Below are positions 1 to 10,600 of a stretch of 64,000 bases of DNA, piece after piece. The stretch's first letter is position 1. The number at the start of each line of letters is the position of its first letter. Position numbers and translations under genes: made by a program. Source of the DNA: Costus lasius. Its lineage: Eukaryota > Streptophyta > Magnoliopsida > Zingiberales > Costaceae. Under the pieces are notes generated by a model that saw only the letters and a program-made list of their open reading frames with translations, ran no database searches and was not told the DNA's origin. Where the stretch lies: assembly GCA_027563935.2 (NCBI GenBank), contig CM050448.1, positions 70,131,843 through 70,195,842 on the forward strand. Reading direction: 5' to 3'.

Positions 1-190
1 CTCGACTAAGGACATATAGCCTGTCAGCCTAGCTGAACAGCTTTGAGACATTATTCAGAAGTACACTTATTACAGCAGACAAGGTAACAACCTGAATAAT
101 AACCATGCCTTTATAAACTTAAGAGTTTATTACATGATACTAATACAATCCCAAGGCCTCAAACATTAGCCTTAAGGGCATACCCCAACA
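1..190 (-). repeat. Copia-1 3' LTR, partial
   Basis: This matches 7507-7696, the same part of the 5' LTR, with a single difference seen (C versus T in the CTG[C/T]CAGCC/CTGTTAGCC stretch near base 24). It ends in ...CCCCAACA, so the minus-strand LTR starts TGTTGGGG. The rest of this LTR lies to the left of the window. Confidence 0.95.
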
Positions 191-201
191 ATCTCCCACT
201 T
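191..201 (-). other. Copia-1 polypurine tract
   Basis: On the minus strand the purine-rich AAGTGGGAGAT lies directly before the 3' LTR start. This is the expected plus-strand priming site. The same string occurs at the same place in Copia-2 and Copia-3. Confidence 0.8.
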
Positions 202-210
202 GCACTTAAT

Positions 211-3200
211 CTAATGGTTGAGAAATCTCAAACCCATATTATTACAGTGCTTCTCATGCTTCTGCTGCGCCAGAGGCTTGGTAAGTGGGTCTGCCAGATT
301 GTCATCTGTATGAACCTTGCATATTTTGATCTCGCCTCGATCAATGATCTCCCGGATCAAGTGAAACCGTCTCTGTATGTGCTTGGACTTCTGGTGCGAC
401 CGCGGTTCCTTTGCTTGTGCGATGGCTCCAGTGTTATCACAGAAGATAACCAAAGGATCAGCACTCGAAGGAACGACACCAAGTTCTCTCACGAACTTAC
501 GAATCCACACTGCCTCCTTGGATGCTTCCGAGGCTGCAACATACTCGGCTTCTGTTGTGGAATCAGCAACAGTTGACTGTTTGAAACTCTTCCACACCAC
601 TGCTCCACCATTCAAGCTAAAAACATAGCCTGATTGCGATCGGAAATCATCCTGGTCTGACTGGAACGAAGCGTCAGTATATCCCTCTATACTGAGTTCT
701 TCCTGACCACCATATATCAAGAACATATCTTTGGTCCTCCGCAGATATTTTAAAATGTTCTTGACTGCAATCCAGTGCGCCAAACCTGGATTACTTTGGA
801 ATCGACTGGTCACGCTTAACCCGTAAGCGACGTCTGGGCGAGTACACAACATCGCATACATAATGGACCCAATAGCCGAAGCATAAGGCGTATTGTCCAT
901 TTCATCTTTCTCAGTCTGTGTTTGTGGACACTGACTCTTCGAAAGATTCAGACCATGTCTGACTGGAAGATATCCACGTTTAGAATTCTCTAAATGGAAT
1001 CTCTCCAGGACCTTATCGATGTAAGTACTCTGGCACAGCCCGAGAAGCCTCTTAGATCTATCCCTGTAGATCTTCACACCTAATACATAGGCTGCTTCTC
1101 CTAAATCTTTCATCTGGAAACATTTTCCTAACCATGCCTTAACAGCATGCAGTTCAGGAATATCATTTCCAATGATCAAGATATCATCGACGTAGAGGAT
1201 TAGGAATGTAATCACGCTCCCACTAAACCTCTTATATACACACGGGTCATCCTCGTTCTTGATGAAACCAAACTCAGAGATTGATTCATCAAAACGAATA
1301 TTCCAGCTCCTAGATGCTTGTTTAAGTCCATAAATGGACTTCTTTAACTTGCATATTTTATGACGATCTGATGGATTAGTGAAACCTTCTGGTTGTGTCA
1401 TATACACATCCTCATCCAGATTTCCATTAAGGAAAGCTGTCTTCACATCCATCTGCCAGATCTCATAATCGTAATATGCAGCTATCGCGAAAAGAATCCG
1501 AATAGACTTAAACATGGCTACAGGTGAGAAAGTTTCATCATAATCTATCCCGTAGATTTGTTTGAAACCTTTCGCAACTAGCCTGCCTTTATAGGTAACC
1601 ACGTTACCATCCATGTCAATCTTCTTCTTGAAGATCCATTTACAGCCTATAGGGATTACTCCCGGAGGCGGATCAACCAAATCCCATACTTGGTTATCTG
1701 ACATGGAGTCCATCTCGGCTCGCATAGCTTCAAGCCATCTAGCTGACTCCGGTCCACTGACCGCATCCGCATAAGTTAGGGGTTCATCATTATCAATGAT
1801 GTAGACTCCGACATAGCGCTCAGGCTGTCGACGGATCCTACCCGATCTTCGTGGTTCCCGTGATATCTGAGCCTCAGGTTGTTCAGTAACCTGATCTACT
1901 GGCTCAGGCACATCCAACTCTGCCTGACTACTTTGTCCTTCCTCTGGAATCTCATCCAGCTTTATTTCTCTCCCACTGGCCTCTTGCAGAAGAAACTCCT
2001 TCTCAAGAAATATGGCCGTCCGAGCAACAAATATCTTGTTCTCTTTGGGATCGTAGAAATAATAACCCTTAGTTTCCTTAGGGTAACCGACAAAGATGCA
2101 TTTCTCAGATCTGCTCTCCAGTTTCCCAGAGGCGAGCTTTTTGACATAAGCCTCGCAACCCCAGATCCTGATAAATGTCAAGCTAGGCTGTTTCCCATAC
2201 CATAGCTCATATGGCGTCTTTGAAACTGCCTTGGATGGCACTCGGTTTAGTACCTTTGCAGCTGTTTCCAGTGCAAAACCCCAAAAGGAATATGGAAGAG
2301 TAGCCTGACTCATCATAGAACGAACCATATCAAGTAACGTTCTATTTCTCCTCTCGGACACACCATTCCACTGCGGTGTTCCTGGCGGAGTGAGCTGTGA
2401 GATAATCCCACACTCCTTCAGATAGTCAGTAAACGTATGACTCAGGTATTCTCCACCTCGATCAGAACGAAGTGCCTTGATATTTCGGCCTAACTGATTT
2501 TGTACTTCATTTTTGAACTCTTTGAACTTGTCAAAAGATTCACTTTTATGTCTCATTAAATAGACATATTCATACCTACTGAAATCATCAGTGAAGGTAA
2601 TGAAGTACTGATAGCCACCTCTGGCATGTTTACTGAAAGGCCCACACACATCACTGTGTATCAGGTCAAGTAAACCTGAAGTCCTTTGACCTTTGTGAGG
2701 AAAAGGAGACTTCGTCATTTTACCCATTAAACAAGCTTTGCATGTATCAATCTCCTCATAGGAGAAAGATCCCAGCAGTCCATGATCATGCAACCGCTTA
2801 ATGCGCTTCTCGTTTATATGGCCTAAACGACTATGCCATAGCAAGGTGCTGTCATCAGCATACTTGGCTTTCTTATTATCAATGTTTTGTATAGAATATT
2901 CCATGTCCAACATGAATAACCCATTGTTAATTGAACCAGTTGCATACACAATATTATCATAAGTTAAAACACACTTTGAAATCTTGCATTCAAAGGCAAA
3001 TCCTTTCCTGACAAGAGCAGGAATAGAGATAATATTCTTGGTAATACTGGGTACAAAATAACAATTGTTCAATTCTAATACAATGCCAGATGGTAAAGTG
3101 ATGAAATAGTCTCCTACAGCAACAGCAGCAACCCGTGCCCCGTTTCCAACGCGTAGGTCTACCTCATGCTGTCCCACCTGCCTTCCATGCTGTCCCACCT

Positions 3201-4116
3201 GCCTTCTTCTCTTGAGTTCCTGCACATTTGAACAAATGTGAACTCCACATGCAGTGTCCAACACCCATGATATAGAAGAAGATGAAACCATGACTTCCGT
3301 CACGTATATACCTGAGCCAGAAGCAATGCTTCCCCTCTTATCTCCTTGGAGCGCTTTACAGTCCTTTTTCCAGTGACCCAGCTGGCCACAGTGGAAACAT
3401 CTGTTATCCTTCGACCGCTTCACCTTCTGTTTCAGGGCCTTGCTGTAATTCTTGACAGGGGCCTTGCCCTTCTTCCCCTTCTTCTTGTTCCTAAAAGGAA
3501 CCAACAAGACAGAGGTTGAAGGCTTACCCTTCAGAGTTTCCTCAGTAGTCAAGAGCATATTCAGCAGCTCTGCCGGCGTACAATCGATTTTGTTCATATT
3601 AAAGTTAATGATGAACGCATCGAAAGAAGGCGGAAGAGACTGCAGAATAATATCTACAGCAAGCTCCTGGTTGATGGTATGCCCCAGTTTCTCCAGAGCC
3701 TCCTTGTGCCCAATCATCTTGAGCACGTGAGCTCCCACTGGGCTCCCCTCAGCCAGTTTGCTCTGAAAGAAGAGCTTCGTCAGATTATAGCGTTCTGTCC
3801 TCGCCTGTGCAGCATACAACATCTTGAGGTTCGCTATAATTTCTATAGCCGACATATCCTCATGCTGACGCTGCAGCGGTGGCGTCATAGACGCTAGCAT
3901 CAGGCAAGCGACATCAATGCTATCATTGACGTGCTTTTCATAGGCATCCCGAACCGCCCTTGCGGCGTTCGGAGCGGGCTGCGGTGGTATCGCCGTCTCG
4001 AGGACATACAGTTTCCTCTCTGCCTTAAGAACGATCTTAAGGTGTCCGAACCAGTCAGAGAAGTTCGGCCCAGCAAACTTCTCCCTTTCCAGTAGGGATC
4101 GCACATTGAAGCTCAT
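211..4116 (-). CDS. Copia gag-pol polyprotein (Copia-1), 1301 aa, apparently intact
   Basis: Single uninterrupted ORF from an ATG. Gag-like N-terminus residues 1-235; CCHC zinc knuckle 240-253 (C240, C243, H248, C253); protease region with W-V-L-D-T-A at 284-289; integrase zinc-binding H428, H433, C459, C462; integrase DDE D489, D552, E588 with the D-E spacing of 35 typical of integrases; reverse transcriptase from about 800, with first catalytic Asp D890 (WQMDVKTAF) and YVDD at 975-978; RNase H with D1148, E1189, D1227. About 1300 aa is normal for a Copia polyprotein. Odd points: the protease triad reads D-T-A rather than D-T/S-G; a 7-residue tandem duplication is present near 303-317; residue 516 is Glu where Copia-2 has the more usual Gly (DFSRYG). 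The RT and integrase catalytic residues are all present, so this is the most complete copy here. Activity is not shown. Confidence 0.95.
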   Translation of the reverse strand: MSFNVRSLLEREKFAGPNFSDWFGHLKIVLKAERKLYVLETAIPPQPAPNAARAVRDAYEKHVNDSIDVACLMLASMTPPLQRQHEDMSAIEIIANLKMLYAAQARTERYNLTKLFFQSKLAEGSPVGAHVLKMIGHKEALEKLGHTINQELAVDIILQSLPPSFDAFIINFNMNKIDCTPAELLNMLLTTEETLKGKPSTSVLLVPFRNKKKGKKGKAPVKNYSKALKQKVKRSKDNRCFHCGQLGHWKKDCKALQGDKRGSIASGSGIYVTEVMVSSSSISWVLDTACGVHICSNVQELKRRRQVGQHGRQVGQHEVDLRVGNGARVAAVAVGDYFITLPSGIVLELNNCYFVPSITKNIISIPALVRKGFAFECKISKCVLTYDNIVYATGSINNGLFMLDMEYSIQNIDNKKAKYADDSTLLWHSRLGHINEKRIKRLHDHGLLGSFSYEEIDTCKACLMGKMTKSPFPHKGQRTSGLLDLIHSDVCGPFSKHARGGYQYFITFTDDFSRYEYVYLMRHKSESFDKFKEFKNEVQNQLGRNIKALRSDRGGEYLSHTFTDYLKECGIISQLTPPGTPQWNGVSERRNRTLLDMVRSMMSQATLPYSFWGFALETAAKVLNRVPSKAVSKTPYELWYGKQPSLTFIRIWGCEAYVKKLASGKLESRSEKCIFVGYPKETKGYYFYDPKENKIFVARTAIFLEKEFLLQEASGREIKLDEIPEEGQSSQAELDVPEPVDQVTEQPEAQISREPRRSGRIRRQPERYVGVYIIDNDEPLTYADAVSGPESARWLEAMRAEMDSMSDNQVWDLVDPPPGVIPIGCKWIFKKKIDMDGNVVTYKGRLVAKGFKQIYGIDYDETFSPVAMFKSIRILFAIAAYYDYEIWQMDVKTAFLNGNLDEDVYMTQPEGFTNPSDRHKICKLKKSIYGLKQASRSWNIRFDESISEFGFIKNEDDPCVYKRFSGSVITFLILYVDDILIIGNDIPELHAVKAWLGKCFQMKDLGEAAYVLGVKIYRDRSKRLLGLCQSTYIDKVLERFHLENSKRGYLPVRHGLNLSKSQCPQTQTEKDEMDNTPYASAIGSIMYAMLCTRPDVAYGLSVTSRFQSNPGLAHWIAVKNILKYLRRTKDMFLIYGGQEELSIEGYTDASFQSDQDDFRSQSGYVFSLNGGAVVWKSFKQSTVADSTTEAEYVAASEASKEAVWIRKFVRELGVVPSSADPLVIFCDNTGAIAQAKEPRSHQKSKHIQRRFHLIREIIDRGEIKICKVHTDDNLADPLTKPLAQQKHEKHCNNMGLRFLNH
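3165..3206 (-). repeat. 21-bp tandem duplication inside Copia-1 gag-pol
   Basis: Two back-to-back identical 21-bp units (3165-3185 and 3186-3206) lengthen the ORF by exactly seven codons, repeating the residues RQVGQHG/RQVGQHE. Copia-2 has one unit and is 1294 aa instead of 1301. The reading frame is kept. It lies between protease and integrase. Confidence 0.9.
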
Positions 4117-4420
4117 GGTGTTCGTTGCTGCAGGAATCTACAACAAGCAAGAACAGCAAGGTCAGTATCAATGTTCAGAATCAATCCAGGACTTAAGAAA
4201 GATTCTTTTCTCACTATTTTGTCTGACTGAAAAATCCAGTAAACAGTCCGAAAGAGTATCACTCTTTTAGTGAGATGGGATCCAAATTTCATACTTGGTC
4301 TCCGCGTCCCGCTCAGGCGAGATAAGATGCACAGAGATGACAAGCACTAATTTCTGGTAGGCTGTCCCAGCCAATCGCCAACCCGTGCGATTCCCCTTCA
4401 TCTTGGCAATCCAACAGACT

Positions 4421-4648
4421 GTGCCAACTGAGTTGGTACAACACAGTCTCTGATCCCAGAGATGGCTGCCTCCATGCGCTACCATATGCGCCACATATGT
4501 AGCCTACATGGTCAAGCTGACCCGACCTACTCCCTGGACCACCACGTGTTATGCTGAGCAACGAGCAGTGATAAATCCCTACTCTGTAACACGCAGGTGA
4601 AATCCAGCACCGTCTGAAGATAGATGGACGTGCCCACTGAGTGGGTTC
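4421..4648 (-). other. Pair of related hairpins in Copia-1 leader
   Basis: At 4421-4439 and 4630-4648, read on the minus strand, are inverted repeats with loop CTCAG and stems CCAA/TTGG and CCCA/TGGG. The stem difference is compensated on both arms. The same pair is in Copia-2 at 52462-52480 and 52253-52271. Function is unknown. A structured leader RNA or a dyad protein-binding site are both possible. Confidence 0.6.
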
Positions 4649-5760
4649 AACACGGCTCCAACGATAATCAGAAAGGTGAGGTTTCGCGTCAGAAGGCTTT
4701 ATCGAGCTTGATATATTAGCGTTGGATTTTAACGGTCTTTTATCTTCTTACTATCAGGCATATCCTATGGCTATAGTAGAAGATAAACTTAAACATGCAA
4801 TTCTAATTATTAACAATAAGTAGAAAGCATGATCTTATGTGGTAAAAGCCCATGAACCCTAGTAAGACCTTAATTTTACTTAAGTCTTCACTTGAGCTCC
4901 TTGGCATCTCATCTGGTCCAATCCTAGGGCCCTAGCGCCAAGAGCACCTCAGGTGCGCCACCAGCTGAATGCTCCTTTGGGATGTGTGCATTTGTACTCT
5001 TGTCTAATCAAAGTACATTTGATCTATCTAGACAAGGTTGACTCGCAGGTCAATTATACAATAAATTAATGAAAAAGTGATTCGCAGATCACAATAAAAT
5101 TAACTTATAATTTACCAGGCACGCAGGCCCCAGCACAGCACACAATAGGGCAACCCACATAAGACTAAATAGACAAGCATCATGGCATCAAATCATCATG
5201 TGATCCAATCAAGAAATTAAATTTTTGAAAAACCCCATGGCATCAATTTTAATTTCCTTATGTGCCCTACAACCTTACAATGGTCCATTGATAGGGATCC
5301 ACTCATCCATCTAGTTAGATCCTTTGCCCCTGCATGCACCGAGTCCTAACTGACCCGAGTTGACCTGATGGTCAACCATGCATGCGCCAAGGGCTGAACC
5401 ACCCTCATGAGTTTTGGCAAGCGGGTGTGACCCCGGGCCTAACTCATGTGTGTTCAGTAGTTGTCTCAACCAGACCTCGCTACACGCCTTGGATGCAGTC
5501 GACCTATAGCCACCTCGTGCTTGCGCACAGGTGCTATCTGGTCAACCCATCTAGGCTGTCAGATGGTCTGATCAGACTAGTTGGATCTAACCTAGAAGAT
5601 GCTTTCAACCCCATCAACCCATCTAAGGATTTAATGTAGTGGCACCTTAGATCTAATCATGCGCGCAAGATGTAAGTTTTAGAAAACATTTTGACATGCG
5701 CAAACATCTAGAACATCCATAAGATATATCTTCTAGCATGTTGATAACCCTTAGATCTAA

Positions 5761-5820
5761 GGGGGTCCCCTTCAAGGGGGAGCGCAAACTTTAGGGGGTC
5801 CCCTTCTTGGGGGAGCGCAT
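5761..5820 (-). repeat. Twofold GTCCCC..GGGGGAGCGCA module
   Basis: Two adjacent units of about 32-34 bp, each with a GGGTCCCCTTC run followed by a G-run and AGCGCA. Each unit can fold on its CCCC/GGGG arms. A similar module forms the very end of the Copia-2 and Copia-3 LTRs (around 40850-40877 and 61377-61400), whereas here it sits inside the leader. Confidence 0.6.
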
Positions 5821-5833
5821 ACTTCATCAAAGC

Positions 5834-5917
5834 CATGATACAAGCGCAAACTACATGTTAGCATGATACAAGCGCAAACTTCATGTTAGCATGATACAAG
5901 CGCAAACTTCATGTAAA
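5834..5917 (-). repeat. 28-bp tandem repeat, three units, Copia-1 leader
   Basis: Units start at 5834, 5862 and 5890, each beginning CATGATACAAGCGCAAAC. The first two units are nearly identical and the third diverges at its end. The corresponding part of the Copia-2 leader instead has a 79-bp duplication. Confidence 0.8.
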
Positions 5918-5997
5918 CAAAGCATGCATCAAGTAAGCGCAATATGTATGGATCACAAACACTTCAAAGCAATCATATAGATCATATCAAGAGCCTA

Positions 5998-6009
5998 GCT
6001 CTGATACCA
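5998..6009 (-). other. Copia-1 primer-binding site (initiator tRNA-Met)
   Basis: The minus strand reads TGGTATCAGAGC, the canonical plant initiator tRNA-Met 3'-end complement. It lies 2 nt inside the 5' LTR end. Confidence 0.9.
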
Positions 6010-6011
6010 AT

Positions 6012-7696
6012 TGAAGGAACCCCTAACATAAAAAGGGGGGGGGGAAACCCTAATCATGCGCATCTAGCATGCATGGCGGAAAATAGGGTTTCAAAATCGC
6101 ATATGAAACTATATGATCAACTTAAGTTATGAGAAATCATACCAACGCCATAAGCTTGGAATTCGGCTTGGAAGAAGAGATCAAATTAGGTCTCCTCCAC
6201 AAGTCCACACACAAGATGAAGATGCTCACTTCCTTGAGATCTCTTGTGCTAGCAAGACACCCAAGCCTTATCTTGTCGAATGGAAAGGGTTTGATGAGAT
6301 GAATCCATTCGGCCGAGAGCTTCTCTTGGATGTCTACTCCACACCTTCGTCAACCACACCTCGAAAGGAATCAAGGCGTTGAAGTGAGGAGCTCAACGCA
6401 TAAGCGTTTTGGCATTGAAGCAAAACCGGCCCTTGATGACTTTCCATAAATGGAAGTCAATCAAGCCATGCGTTCAAGCCAACCCAAAACGCATTTTGGC
6501 ATTGAACCAAGCGTTCATATTTGTGAACCGGTTCAATCCAAAATGTCAAATCGGCTTTGGTTCATCAAACCAAACCGAAATAGCTCAAGCCACTTGGTCT
6601 AGACCAAATCGAACCCCAAGGCTTATGATCTAACCGTTCATCTCCTGATGCCCCTGATCTCTCCGATCTAGCATCACCTCTCTCGATCGAAGCTTACCGA
6701 TCTCAAGCCCTAATCAATCAAACATGATCAGACCAGATCTCACTTACAATCAGAGATTAAATCCCTTTAATCTGAACTCAAAGAATCCAGTCCATACGAT
6801 CTGACTTAAGTAAGCCATATCACCAAATTGTGCGACCCTGAGGGTTTCCTCTAAATGTCGGTAACGATAACTTACGTTATCACGATCAGTGAGGGGTATC
6901 TAGCAACACATCACTGTCTCCCGATATAAAGGAAAGAGTCTTCCAAGACTACTCCCAAACCATAGCACAAGTGTGACTCAATTCACAAGGCATACATATG
7001 TCCTTTACCACTGGATGTTCTTATTGGACAAGCATGTCAAGCCTGTAACTCCAATACGATGAGCATGATTAGATCAGATGCACATAGTCATCTGGGTATG
7101 GCCATACACTATCTCAATCATCTCATAAGGGGGCCCTTTAGAACATCACACTCCTTAAACAAGGAGACGGCAATCCTATGTCTATCACTAGTGTCCTAAC
7201 CTGATTCAAGCTCACCATCCAAGATAGTCTATAATCATTATGTTTCAAATGATATTGAACTACCTCAAGACAATGACAATCATCATTTAGAAACACAAGT
7301 GATCTCAAGTCAAAGGACATGTGCCACTTGCTGCTTACAAGGATTATTCACATTGTGACAAGCAATGGAATATCCCAGTAGGGTCTGTCCAGTACATCCA
7401 ATGTACCCATGAGTCTACATCTTATTCCATGCTCGAAGCATCCTATAAGATTAGCACTCATATTAGTCTCAATCATATCAAGGCTGTCTCATGTTCACCA
7501 AGATATCTCGACTAAGGACATATAGCCTGTTAGCCTAGCTGAACAGCTTTGAGACATTATTCAGAAGTACACTTATTACAGCAGACAAGGTAACAACCTG
7601 AATAATAACCATGCCTTTATAAACTTAAGAGTTTATTACATGATACTAATACAATCCCAAGGCCTCAAACATTAGCCTTAAGGGCATACCCCAACA
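6012..7696 (-). repeat. Copia-1 5' LTR, 1685 bp
   Basis: Bounded by TG...CA: the plus strand starts TGAAGGAACC and ends CCCCAACA. The left edge is set by the primer-binding site and the right edge by the switch to satellite at 7697. The right-hand 1.2 kb is well conserved with the other Copia LTRs here. The left 0.5 kb, which adjoins the leader, is much more diverged. A G homopolymer occurs near 6037. No gene is supported inside; a 60-codon ORF (7138-7320, minus) is not convincing. Confidence 0.93.
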
Positions 7697-10600
7697 ATAT
7701 TAATATTTATATTTATCTTGGTCTTTTTATAATGAGGATGTTGATCTTGATTATGATCAATATTTGATGTTTATCATTTTGCAATCTTAATTTAATATTG
7801 ATTTTGTTCATGATCATGATGTTGATCTTGATTTTAATCATGCTTTCAAACTTCATCTTATGATATTCATCTTTATCTTCTTTTTAATCTTAATCTTAAA
7901 CTGGATTTAGATCTTGTTTGTAATCTTGGTCTTCAATCTTGATATTGTTATTGATATTGATATTGATCTAATCATGATGAAAATTTTGAACTCGATTATA
8001 GGCTTTAATTTCTATTAATCTTATTCTCATTTTTAATTATCTTCATCTTTATTTTGATCTCTGTTTTGATCTAAGATTTCAGTTTTACCTTTATATAATC
8101 TACATCTTTATCTTGCTCCTAATATTCATCTTAAACTCGATTTTGATCTCTATGGAGATATTGAGTTTTAATCTTGATATTATTATTTATATTTATCTTG
8201 GTCTTTTAATAATGTGGATGTTGATCTTGATTATGATCCATATTTGATGTTTATCATTTTGAAATCTTAATTTAATATTGTGTTTTTTTATGATCATGGT
8301 GTTGATCTTGATTTTAATCATGATTTCAAACTTCATCTTATGATATTCAACTTTATCCACTTTTTAATCTTAATCTTAAACTCGATTTTGATCTTGTTTG
8401 TAATCTTGTCTTCAATCTTAATATTGTTATTGATATTGATATTGATGTAATCATGATGAAAATTTTGAACTCGATTATGAGCTTTAATTGTTATTAATCT
8501 TATTCTCATTCATAATTATAAAATTGATTTTATTCTTGATAATTATCTTCATCTTCATTTTGATCTCAGTTTTGATCTTATATTTCAGTTTTAATCTTAT
8601 AATCTTCATCTTTATCTTGCTCCTAATATTCATCTTAAACTCGATTTTGATCTCTATGGAGATATTGAGTTTTAATCTTGATATTAATATTTATATTTAT
8701 CTTGGTCTTTTAATAATGAGGATGTTGATCTTGATTATGATCCATATTTGATGTTTATCATTTTGAAATCTTAATTTAATATTGATTTTGTTCATGATCA
8801 TGATGTTGATCTTGATTTTAATCATAATTTCAAACTTCATCTTATGATATTTATCTTTATCTTCTTTTTAATTTTAATCTTAAACTCGATTTTGATCTTT
8901 TTGTAATCTTGGTCTTCAATCTTGATATTGTTATTGATATTGATATTGATCTAATCATGATAAAAATTTTGAACTCGATTATGAGCTTTAATTATTATTA
9001 ACATTATTTCCATTCTTAATTATAACATTGATTTTATTCTTGATAATTATCTTCTTCATTTTGATTTCAGTTTTGATTTCATATTTCAGTTTTAATCTTA
9101 TAATCTTCATCTTTACCTTGCTCCTAATATTCATCTTTAACTCGATTTTGATCTCGGTGGTAATATTGATTTTCAATCTTGATAATATTATTTATATTTA
9201 TGTTCGTCTTTTAATGATGAGGATATTGATCTTGATTATGATCAATATTTGATGTTTATCATTGTGCAATCTTAATTTAATATTAATTTTGATCATGATC
9301 ACGATGTTGATCGTGATTTTAATCATGATTTCAAACTTTATCTTATGATATTCATCTTTATCTTCTTTTTAATCTTAATCTTAAACTAAATTTTGATCTT
9401 GTTTGTAATGTTGGTCTTCAATCTTGATATTGTTATTGATATTGATATTGATGTAATCATGATGAAAATTTTGAACTCGATTATGAGCTTTAATTGTTAT
9501 TAATCTTATTCTCATTCTTAATTATAACATTGATTTTATTCTTGATAATTATCTTCATCTTCATTTTGATGTCAGTTTTGATCTCATATTTCAGTTTTAA
9601 TTTAATATTCTTCATCTTTATCTTGCTCCTAATATTCATCTTAAAGTCGATTTTGATCTCTATGGAGATATTGAGTTTTAATCTTGATATTAATATATAT
9701 ATTTATCTTGGTCTTTTAATAATGAGGATGTTGATCTTGATTATGATCCATATTTGATGTTCATCATTTTGAAATCTTTATTTAATATTGATTTTGTTCA
9801 TGATCATGATGTTGATCTTGATTCTAATCATAATTTCAAACTTCATCTTATGATATTCATCTTTATCTTCTTTTTAATCTTATATCTTAAACTCGATTTT
9901 GATCTTGTTTGTAATCTTGGTCTTCAATCTTGCTATTGTTTTTGATATTGATATTGATCTAATCATGATGAAAATTTTGAACTTTATTATGAGCTTTAAT
10001 TTTTGTTAATCTTATTCTCATTCTTAATTATAACATTGATTTTATTCTTGATAATTATCTTCATCTTCATTTTGATGTCAGTTTTGATCTCATATTTCAG
10101 TTTTAATCTTATAATCTTCATCTTTATCTAACTCCTAATATTCATCTTAAACTCGATTTTGATCTCGGTGGTAATATTGAATTTCAATCTTGATAATATT
10201 ATTTATATTTATCTTGATCTTTTAATGATGAGGACGTTGATCTTGATTATGATCCATATTTGATGTTTATCATTTTGCAATCTTAATTTAATATTGATTT
10301 TATTATTGATCATGATGTTGATCTTGATCTCGGTGGTAATATTGAGTTTTAATCTTGATATTAATATTTATATTTATCTTGGCCTTCTAATGATGAGGAT
10401 GTTGATCTTGACTGTGATCCATATTTGATGTTTATCATTTTGAAATCTTAATTTAATATTGATTTTGTTCATGATCATGATGTTGATCTTGATTTTAATC
10501 ATGATTTCAAACTTTATCTTATGATATTCATCTTTATCTTCTTTTTAATCTTAATCTTAAACTCGATTTTGATCTTGTTTGTAATCTTGGTCTTCAATCT

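Larger units (their letters stand above)
4117..5997 (-). other. Copia-1 untranslated leader
   Basis: About 1.9 kb between primer-binding site and gag ATG without a supported gene. It aligns with the Copia-2 leader, which is split by the Gypsy insertion. It holds two related hairpin motifs (4421-4439, 4630-4648), a G/C-run module repeated twice (about 5761-5820) and a 28-bp tandem repeat (5834-5917). Short ORFs on the antisense strand, for example 5382-5639, are not supported as genes. Confidence 0.8.
1..7696 (-). mobile_element. Copia-1: LTR retrotransposon, 3' end cut by window edge
   Basis: Ty1/copia superfamily element read on the minus strand. In element order it has a 5' LTR (6012-7696), a tRNA-Met primer-binding site (5998-6009), a leader of about 1.9 kb, one gag-pol ORF (211-4116), a polypurine tract (191-201) and the first 190 bp of the 3' LTR (1-190). 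Domain order in the ORF is Gag, protease, integrase, reverse transcriptase, RNase H, which defines Copia rather than Gypsy. The visible 190 bp of the two LTRs differ at one position by eye, so insertion was recent. Right flank 7697-7701 is ATATT, the expected target-site copy, but its partner lies outside the window. The element is inserted in the satellite array. Confidence 0.95.

Noticed and set aside
5382..5639. 85-codon antisense ORF in the Copia leader (also 41253-41465)
   Set aside because: Antisense to the element, variable in length between copies, no domain.
7321..7515. 64-codon frame in LTRs, found in all five Copia LTR copies
   Set aside because: It begins with GTG and lies antisense to the element. 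Conservation of the frame follows from strong nucleotide conservation of that LTR part.
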